From Prevotellaceae bacterium (GTDB lineage: Bacteria > Bacteroidota > Bacteroidia > Bacteroidales > UBA932), in contig JAITSM010000061.1 of NCBI GenBank assembly GCA_031287815.1, positions 1 through 9,644 of the forward strand: 9,644 bases of DNA, read 5' to 3'. How positions within the stretch are numbered: position 1 is the stretch's first letter; the number at the start of each line of letters is the position of its first letter. Both the position numbers and the translations under genes were made by a program. The notes under the pieces are model-generated. The model saw nothing but the letters and a program-made list of their open reading frames with translations, was not told the DNA's origin and did not search any database. Below are positions 4,877 to 9,644 of the stretch, piece after piece.

Positions 4877-4898
4877 CTTTCAAACAATTTTTACTAAC

Positions 4899-5690
4899 GT
4901 GAAATTCATAGATACGCATATTCATTGGTACGTCGAAGATTTTAAAGAGGACTTGGCGGCGGCGATAGCGCGAGCGCAGGCGGCGGGTGTGAAAAAATTT
5001 ATTTTGCCGGCCGTTCATAAAGCAACGCATGCGCCGATGATGGAAACGGCCGCGCGCTTTGCCGGCAGCTGCTTTCCCTGCATCGGGTTACATCCGACAG
5101 AGGTAAACTCGCATTGGCGCGAAGAGTTGGATTTTATTGCGCAACAGCTTTCCGGAAACGCTACAACCTTTGTCGGCATTGGCGAAACAGGGCTTGATTT
5201 GCACTATGGCGACACATTTATCGTTGAACAAAAAATCGTTTTTGAACAGCAACTGCGGTGGGCAGCCGCTTATAATTTGCCGGTAGTCATCCACGCGCGC
5301 GAAGCGTTTGAAGAAATATTCGACGTTTTGGAGAAAGTAAAGCCGTTGCCGTTGCGCGGCGTATTCCATGCTTACTCCGGCAACATGGACGTTGTCGAGC
5401 GTATCAAGCGTTACGGCGATTTCAAAATAGGCGTTGGCGGCGTGGTAACCTTTAAAAACGCCGAGTTGGCAAGGGTAGTAGAAAAATTAGACTTGTGCCG
5501 CATCGTACTGGAAACGGATGCGCCGTGGTTGTCGCCCGTGCCGTATCGCGGGCAACGCAATGAAAGCAGCTATATTCCGTTAATCGCGGAAAAAATCGCC
5601 GCCCTGAAAAACTGCCCGCTGGAAGAAGTAGCCGCTATCACCACCGCCAACGCCGAACAACTTTTTAACATGGCGGCAATAAACCCCTAA
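4899..5690 (+). CDS. tatD: TatD-family metal-dependent hydrolase/DNase
   Basis: A 263-residue TIM-barrel amidohydrolase-fold enzyme. TatD proteins are Mg/Mn-dependent nucleases (3'-5' exonuclease or DNase activity) thought to act in DNA repair or degradation. Metal ligands visible: HIH (7-9), Glu96 in GIGETGLD, His132 in VIHARE, His157 in FHAYSG and Asp207 in LETDAPWL. I chose the GTG at 4899 because the protein then opens (V/M)KFIDTHIHW, as family members do, and because a promoter box lies at 4869-4876. The upstream in-frame extension to 4806 is AT-rich, overlaps both divergent promoters and reads as a non-homologous hydrophobic leader. It ends 10 bp before ansA, so the two are co-transcribed. 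Confidence 0.93.
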   Translation: MKFIDTHIHWYVEDFKEDLAAAIARAQAAGVKKFILPAVHKATHAPMMETAARFAGSCFPCIGLHPTEVNSHWREELDFIAQQLSGNATTFVGIGETGLDLHYGDTFIVEQKIVFEQQLRWAAAYNLPVVIHAREAFEEIFDVLEKVKPLPLRGVFHAYSGNMDVVERIKRYGDFKIGVGGVVTFKNAELARVVEKLDLCRIVLETDAPWLSPVPYRGQRNESSYIPLIAEKIAALKNCPLEEVAAITTANAEQLFNMAAINP

Positions 5691-5700
5691 ACCTGCAGAT

Positions 5701-6726
5701 ATGACACCCTCCACAATGATTATCTATACCGGCGGGACGATTGGCATGAAACACCATCCCGAAACCGGTGCGCTTACGCCCGTTAATTTTAGCGAGATTG
5801 AACAGGAAGTGCCGGAATTAAAAAAATTCAAACTTCATCTACACGCTCATTCGTTTAATCCGTTAGTCGACTCATCGGAAATCCAGCCGGAGTTCTGGGT
5901 GCGGCTGGCGCAATTGATTTATGATAATTATGCGGCATACGACGGTTTTGTTGTGCTGCACGGCACCGACACGATGTCGTACTCTGCGTCGGCGTTGAGT
6001 TTTATGCTGGAGCATCTTTCGAAGCCGGTGGTGTTCACCGGGAGCCAGTTGCCGATTGGCATGTTGCGCACCGACGGAAAAGAAAATTTAATTTCTGCCG
6101 TTGAAATCGCCGCTGCCGTAAACAACGGACAGCCCTGCGTGCCGGAAGTAACTATTTTTTTCGACAATCAACTCTTTCGCGGTAACCGCACCACGAAATA
6201 CAATGCAGAACAATTCCGGGCTTTTCGTTCCGCCAACTATCCGCCGCTGGCAGAAGCGGGCGTATCCATAAAATACCACGATGCGTTTATTCACCGCGAA
6301 AAACAAGCCTTTCCGCTGCGTTTACATACTAAATTAGACGGCAATATTGCGGTGCTAAAAATTTTTCCAGGCATGGGGCGCAACGTCGTCGAGGGCATTT
6401 TAAACATTGCCGGGCTTCGCGCCATAGTACTGGAAACTTACGGCTCCGGCAATGCGCCTACCGTTTCTTGGTTTATTGAAGCGTTGCAAAAAGTGATCGC
6501 ACGCGGCGTCATCGTGATGAACGTATCGCAATGCCATGCCGGCATGGTGGAAATGGAAAAATATGAAACCGGCATTCTTTTGAAAAAGATAGGTGTCGTA
6601 AGCGGCTACGACAGCACCACAGAAGCGGCGGTAACCAAATTAGCATTTTTGTTGGGGCAAAGCAACGACTATAATTTTATTGTAGAACAATTAAATTATT
6701 CGTTCAGTGGTGAAATTTCAAAATAA
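5701..6726 (+). CDS. ansA: Type I (cytoplasmic) L-asparaginase
   Basis: A 341-residue enzyme that hydrolyses L-asparagine to aspartate and ammonia. It has no signal peptide, consistent with the cytoplasmic type I group. Motifs: IIYTGGTIGM (7-16, nucleophile Thr13), VDSSE (56-60, substrate binding), VLHGTDTM (85-92, second catalytic Thr89 with Asp90), TGSQLPIG (113-120) and FRGNRTTKYNAE (159-170, Lys166 completing the triad). The length is normal. An in-frame ATG at 5716 (MIIYTGG) is an alternative start, but the first ATG fits the 10-bp spacing from tatD. The gene ends 27 bp before the tRNA gene. Confidence 0.94.
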   Translation: MTPSTMIIYTGGTIGMKHHPETGALTPVNFSEIEQEVPELKKFKLHLHAHSFNPLVDSSEIQPEFWVRLAQLIYDNYAAYDGFVVLHGTDTMSYSASALSFMLEHLSKPVVFTGSQLPIGMLRTDGKENLISAVEIAAAVNNGQPCVPEVTIFFDNQLFRGNRTTKYNAEQFRAFRSANYPPLAEAGVSIKYHDAFIHREKQAFPLRLHTKLDGNIAVLKIFPGMGRNVVEGILNIAGLRAIVLETYGSGNAPTVSWFIEALQKVIARGVIVMNVSQCHAGMVEMEKYETGILLKKIGVVSGYDSTTEAAVTKLAFLLGQSNDYNFIVEQLNYSFSGEISK

Positions 6727-6731
6727 ATTAC

Positions 6732-6739
6732 TAATTTTG
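6732..6739 (+). promoter_or_regulatory. Promoter -7 box for tRNA-Ser
   Basis: TAATTTTG fits TAnnTTTG and ends 14 bp before the first base of the tRNA. It lies just after the ansA stop codon. A -33 motif is not clear. It could also drive the 5'-nucleotidase gene that follows the tRNA. Confidence 0.5.
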
Positions 6740-6753
6740 CACGCCAAATCTCA

Positions 6754-6841
6754 GGAGAGATGGCCGAGTGGTCGAAGGCGCACGCCTGGAAAGTGTGTAA
6801 GCTCCAAAAGGGCTTCATGGGTTCGAATCCCATTCTCTCCG
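6754..6841 (+). tRNA. tRNA-Ser (anticodon GGA)
   Basis: An 88-nt class II tRNA. The acceptor stem is GGAGAGA (6754-6760) with TCTCTCC (6834-6840), and the discriminator is G6841, as expected for serine. The anticodon stem is CACGC/GTGTG with loop CTGGAAA, giving anticodon GGA at 6788-6790, which reads UCC and UCU. The long variable arm (about 6798-6816) is diagnostic of Ser/Leu/Tyr tRNAs. The T-arm is ATGGG-TTCGAAT-CCCAT (6817-6833). The 3' CCA is not encoded (GCT follows), so it must be added enzymatically. Confidence 0.97.
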
Positions 6842-6853
6842 CTGAAACTCTTC

Positions 6854-6873
6854 ACATGCTAAGTGCGGCATGT
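6854..6873 (+). promoter_or_regulatory. Hairpin covering the 5'-nucleotidase start codon
   Basis: ACATGC (6854-6859) pairs with GCATGT (6868-6873), with an 8-nt loop; the ATG at 6870-6872 is inside the 3' arm. It begins 13 nt after the tRNA end and could limit initiation on unprocessed tRNA-mRNA transcripts. Six pairs can arise by chance, so regulation is a guess. Confidence 0.25.
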
Positions 6874-8732
6874 ATAAAAAAAGATTACAAATACTATTCT
6901 TTTGGTGTAGCTTCTGCATCCATATTCCGTTGCCGGCGCAGGAAATAACCATTCTCTTCACGCATGATTTGCATTCGATGTTCGTGCCGCACCGCGTGCA
7001 AAATGCGGCGGGGGCATTGGCGATGCAGGGCGGCTATGCGGCTTTGTTCACCGCCATACAACAGGTGCGGGAACAATATCCCGGACAAACGGTTTTAGTG
7101 GACGCCGGCGATTTTTCGAGCGGCTCCTTTTTCTATACGCTCTTTCCCACTGATTGCGCGGAGTTGCAACTCATGGCGCTGATGCATTACGATGCGGTTA
7201 CGCTGGGCAATCACGATTTTGATTTCGGCACGGATGGCCTGGCGAAGGCGCTTATGGCTGCGAAAAGGACAGGCAACCGCCCGCCCGTTGTCGCGGCGAA
7301 TACCCACCCCTTACATCCTTCCCTGTCGCGGATGGCAACGGCTTTCGACGATTATGGGGTTACGGAATATACGATAGTAGAACGCAACGGCAAGCGCATT
7401 GGCATTTTCGGATTGATAGGCGACGAGGCCGTACGGAATGCGCCGGCGGCCGCTGCCGTAACGTTTGAAAACCGCTTTGATGCGGCTGCGCGCATAGTGA
7501 AAAAACTGCGCAACGACGAAAAAGCAGACCTTGTCGTTTGCTTGTCGCACAGCGGAACAAACGCTTTGAAAAAATATTCGGAAGATGAACAATTGGCCGA
7601 AAAAGTTCCGGGAATCGACGTTATCGTTAGCGGGCACACGCACACCTTGCTGTTCGAGCCGCTGCTGGTAAATCAAACGGCTATTGTGTCGGCGGGTTGC
7701 TATGCCGAATATTTGGGCGTATTAACCATAAACGCGGATACAAAAAAGTTAGCGCATTACCATTTAACCGCTATTAACAGCGCCTGGCCGGAAGATAAAC
7801 GCATAGCGGACAAAATTGATTGGTTCAGCGAAAAACTGCATACGGCGTACTTTGATTCATTGGGGCGGCACATGAACGATACGGTGGTATCCAACGACTA
7901 TTTGTTGCCGGCGGAAGCGGTGGATGACGAATCGCCGTTGGGCAACTTAATTGCCGACGCTTTTTCCGCCGCCTACAATAAGCAGCCGGCGGCAACCGGC
8001 GCGACAACTATGCCTATTGGGGTTGTTCCGCGCGGCAACATTCGCGACAATTTATATCCGGGAGAGGTTACCGAAGAACAGCTGTTCAACGTGCTGTCCA
8101 TTGGCGTAGGCGACGACCGGAAGGCCGGTTATCCGCTGGTTTGCGTCTATCTTACCGGAAAAGAGCTGTGGGATTTGTGCGAGCTGGACGCTTCCTGCGC
8201 GCCCCTGTTGCCGGATGCGCAATTATATTTTTCGGGATTGCGTTATTCCTGCAACCCGCGCCGGCTCTTTTGCAACAAGGTAACGGAAGTCCTGGTGAAA
8301 GAGGCGGACGGCGCCTGTCGCCCGCCGGCAGCTACTGCATTGTACCCGGTAGTAAGCAGCCTGTATGCCGCCCGGATGTTGAACACGGTAAAAAAATTAA
8401 CTTACGGAATCCTCTCGTTAACGCCGAAAGATGCGCAGGGGCAGCCGGTACAAGACTATTTGCAGCAGGTAATATACACGCCCGAAGGTTTTGAATTGAA
8501 AGAATGGTTGGCGTTGAGCGATTATTTGCATACATTGGGCGGCAAAAAAATCCCCGCAAAATACGCTGCGCCGGAAAAACGAAAAAACAGTAGCCACAGC
8601 GCCGCCATAGGCGAATTGCTGAAACGCCCCAATGCCTTTGCTTTATTGGTGTACAGCGGGGCGATGATTTTATTTGCCGCGATAGTATTTTGCGCGATTC
8701 TCTGTATCCGCAAAATTTTTAGTAGGCAGTAG
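6870..8732 (+). CDS. Membrane-anchored 5'-nucleotidase-family metallophosphoesterase
   Basis: A 620-residue exported enzyme of the UshA/5'-nucleotidase family, expected to remove phosphate from nucleotides or related phosphoesters in the periplasm. Residues 1-24 are a signal peptide (MYKKR, hydrophobic core, PLPAQ). The calcineurin-like domain carries the two-metal ligands: DLH (32-34), DAGDF (78-82), GNHDFDFG (113-120), SHSG (227-230) and GHTH (255-258). The 5'-nucleotidase C-terminal domain runs about 350-540 (ESPLGNLIADAF, GNIRDNL, YFSGLRYSC). A Lys/Arg-rich linker and one transmembrane segment (about 588-613) precede a basic tail, so the enzyme is held to a membrane by its C-terminus. The exact substrate cannot be read. 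The last codons (Ser-Arg-Gln-stop) lie within a heptamer repeat. It starts 28 bp after the tRNA with no separate promoter seen. Confidence 0.9.
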   Translation: MYKKRLQILFFWCSFCIHIPLPAQEITILFTHDLHSMFVPHRVQNAAGALAMQGGYAALFTAIQQVREQYPGQTVLVDAGDFSSGSFFYTLFPTDCAELQLMALMHYDAVTLGNHDFDFGTDGLAKALMAAKRTGNRPPVVAANTHPLHPSLSRMATAFDDYGVTEYTIVERNGKRIGIFGLIGDEAVRNAPAAAAVTFENRFDAAARIVKKLRNDEKADLVVCLSHSGTNALKKYSEDEQLAEKVPGIDVIVSGHTHTLLFEPLLVNQTAIVSAGCYAEYLGVLTINADTKKLAHYHLTAINSAWPEDKRIADKIDWFSEKLHTAYFDSLGRHMNDTVVSNDYLLPAEAVDDESPLGNLIADAFSAAYNKQPAATGATTMPIGVVPRGNIRDNLYPGEVTEEQLFNVLSIGVGDDRKAGYPLVCVYLTGKELWDLCELDASCAPLLPDAQLYFSGLRYSCNPRRLFCNKVTEVLVKEADGACRPPAATALYPVVSSLYAARMLNTVKKLTYGILSLTPKDAQGQPVQDYLQQVIYTPEGFELKEWLALSDYLHTLGGKKIPAKYAAPEKRKNSSHSAAIGELLKRPNAFALLVYSGAMILFAAIVFCAILCIRKIFSRQ

Positions 8733-8820
8733 GCAGTTTTCAGTAGGCAGTGGCTGGCGCCTTATTTAATGGAGAATGGAAAATGGAGAATGTCTCTTGA
8801 GGCGCCAGCCAATTCTCCAT
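8721..8820. repeat. Paired heptamer/GGCGCCAGCC modules, loci 3 and 4
   Basis: AGTAGGC-AGTAGGC-AGTTTTC-AGTAGGC-AGTGGCT (8721-8755) runs in strict period 7 into GGCTGGCGCC (8752-8761). After TTATTTAA comes TGGAGAA-TGGAAAA-TGGAGAA (8770-8790), then GGCGCCAGCC (8801-8810, inverted relative to 8752-8761) and ATTCTCC (8812-8818, inverted relative to the GGAGAAT tract). The whole therefore forms a nested inverted repeat about 70 bp long. It begins inside the last codons of the 5'-nucleotidase gene. No gene is present between 8733 and 8937. Confidence 0.75.
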
Positions 8821-8858
8821 TAAAAAAACCGCCGGCATGTTTCCATACCGGCGTTTTT
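8821..8858. terminator. Bidirectional intrinsic terminator
   Basis: CGCCGG (8830-8835) pairs with CCGGCG (8848-8853). An A-run (8822-8828) lies on the left and TTTTT (8854-8858) on the right, so it can stop transcripts from both directions. It sits between the converging 5'-nucleotidase gene and the minus-strand hypothetical gene and suits both. Confidence 0.75.
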
Positions 8859-8866
8859 CATTAGTT

Positions 8867-8936
8867 ACCTCCCCCCAACCCCCTCCGAAGGAGGGGGAGT
8901 TGGCTCCCTCCCCTTCGGGGAGGGCTGGGGAGGGGT
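8867..8936. repeat. C/G-rich inverted-repeat element, intergenic copy
   Basis: The left arm (8867-8898) begins ACCTCCCCCCAACCCCC and includes CTCCGAAGGAG. The right arm (8905-8936) is its near inverted copy, with CCCTCCCCTTCGGGGAGGG and ending GGGGAGGGGT. As in the element at 715-793, each arm is itself a hairpin and the arms are inverted to each other; here the spacer is only about 6 bp. It stops one base before the stop codon of the minus-strand gene (8938-8940), so it is the first thing in that gene's 3' untranslated region. Confidence 0.7.
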
Positions 8937-8937
8937 G

Positions 8938-9633
8938 TCAGGGGATTATCGCACTCGCTATCGGGCTATACTTTCCTTTTTCGCCTCTGGTGTTTTCCCA
9001 GCAGAGGGCGAAGTAGACGGTCTTGCCGCGCTGGTCTTCGTCGAAGGTGAGGGTGAAGGGCGAGCGGGTGTCGAACGACGAATGGCTCAGGTCGTCCAAC
9101 ACCGTGGGAGCTGCGTCCAGCACCGCCCAGCGGATTTCTGCGCCGTGCTGCCCGGCGGGCTTGGCCTTCGACGTGCTGTCCTGGTCATGGAAGTGCACCG
9201 TGAGGCAGCGGATGACGCTTGTGTCAAGGCTGAAGGCCGGGTAGGTCGTAGCTACCGGAGCCGGCGTGTTACCGCCGGTGTGCCGCTTCGGCAAACCCAT
9301 TTCCTGCAGGTCGAAGTTCGTAACCACCGGGCTGTCTTTCAACGTTCCGGTATACAGTTTACGGTACAGTGGCTTCAGGACGGCTTCGGACTCTTCCAGC
9401 TTCGTGATGATGCCCGGCGTGCGGTCGGCAGGGTTGATCCATGCGACGTAGGCAGCGCCGTAGTCATTGAACGCCGGCGAGAACACCGTATCGAACCAGA
9501 CGCCCTGCGTCGAATCCGGAGCCAGGCCCATCCGCGCACGGTTACCCGGAGCTAATATATAGTTCCAGGTCAGAACCACCTGCTGATACAAGCCGGTGTG
9601 GTTGCGAGGCAACCAGTCATGAGGTTCACTCAT
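8938..9633 (-). CDS. Conserved protein of unknown function, 231 residues
   Basis: A complete frame from ATG (9631-9633) to TGA (8938-8940). It resembles a Bacteroidota family of hypothetical proteins that I know only by sequence style: opening MSEPHDWLPRNH, a middle AWINPADRTP, then MGLPKRHTGG, APVATTYP, TSKAKPAGQHGAEIRWAV and a C-terminus HSSFDTRSPFTLTFDE...YFALCWENTRGEKG. There is no signal peptide or membrane segment, so it is probably cytoplasmic. Residues 1-115 look mostly helical; residues about 140-231 look like a beta-sandwich (Ig/FnIII-like), ending in a strand-rich KYSPIASAIIP. A GGAGAA ribosome-binding sequence lies 5 bp upstream of the ATG, unusual for Bacteroidota. The gene is visibly more GC-rich than its neighbours. 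The molecular role is unknown. Confidence 0.8.
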   Translation of the reverse strand: MSEPHDWLPRNHTGLYQQVVLTWNYILAPGNRARMGLAPDSTQGVWFDTVFSPAFNDYGAAYVAWINPADRTPGIITKLEESEAVLKPLYRKLYTGTLKDSPVVTNFDLQEMGLPKRHTGGNTPAPVATTYPAFSLDTSVIRCLTVHFHDQDSTSKAKPAGQHGAEIRWAVLDAAPTVLDDLSHSSFDTRSPFTLTFDEDQRGKTVYFALCWENTRGEKGKYSPIASAIIP

Positions 9634-9644
9634 ATTGATTCTCC

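Noticed and set aside
4806..4898. N-terminal extension of TatD from an upstream ATG
   Set aside because: It overlaps both divergent promoter boxes and lacks family similarity; GTG 4899 gives the canonical N-terminus.
6760..6948. Open frame beginning MAEWSKAHAWKV
   Set aside because: It is the well-known spurious translation of a tRNA-Ser gene.
8935..9555. 206-codon plus-strand frame opposite the conserved orphan gene
   Set aside because: It is a shadow of a GC-rich gene: Arg/Val/Gly-rich with no recognisable motif, while the minus strand has a proper start, ribosome-binding site and family-like motifs.

Overview
The window looks like chromosomal DNA of a member of the Bacteroidota, most likely order Bacteroidales. 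Three things point there. TAnnTTTG-type -7 promoter boxes sit in front of efp, tatD and the tRNA gene. The window encodes a FISUMP-type (Fibrobacter succinogenes major paralogous domain) secreted protein and an asparaginase and 5'-nucleotidase of Bacteroidota style. The intergenic DNA is rich in C/G palindromes and heptamer repeats. Genus cannot be read from the sequence.

Layout. Positions 1-691 hold a 28-bp rod-like hairpin, a leader with further hairpins, a 53-residue lipoprotein gene (287-448), an array of four 42-bp palindromic units and an intrinsic terminator. 692-1978 encodes a secreted 428-residue FISUMP-like protein whose signal-peptide N-region is made by a C/G-rich inverted-repeat element. 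1979-2925 has no confident gene but is the densest structural region: three adjacent hairpins, a pair of diverged ~90-bp direct repeats, and between them two GGCGCCAGCC/heptamer clusters enclosing a 21-bp minisatellite. 2926-4790 (minus strand) is an efp-glyA operon. It is divergent from tatD-ansA (4899-6726, plus strand), with the two promoters inside a 108-bp gap. A tRNA-Ser(GGA) gene (6754-6841) follows, and 28 bp later a membrane-anchored periplasmic 5'-nucleotidase-family phosphoesterase (6870-8732). 8733-8937 contains two more GGCGCCAGCC/heptamer clusters, a bidirectional terminator and a second C/G-rich inverted-repeat element. It ends against a minus-strand gene for a 231-residue conserved protein of unknown function (8938-9633).

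The core genes are housekeeping: translation elongation at proline stretches (EF-P), one-carbon/glycine metabolism (GlyA), a metal-dependent nuclease (TatD), asparagine catabolism (AnsA), tRNA-Ser and nucleotide scavenging. I see no defence system, phage, CRISPR array, transposase or integrase.

The unusual content is non-coding. Repeats of period 7, 21 and 42 bp recur at several loci, two palindromic families recur, and one repeat element is translated as part of a signal peptide. The best candidates for undescribed biology are the heptamer/GGCGCCAGCC modules and the structured RNA candidates at 1-89 and 2103-2230.
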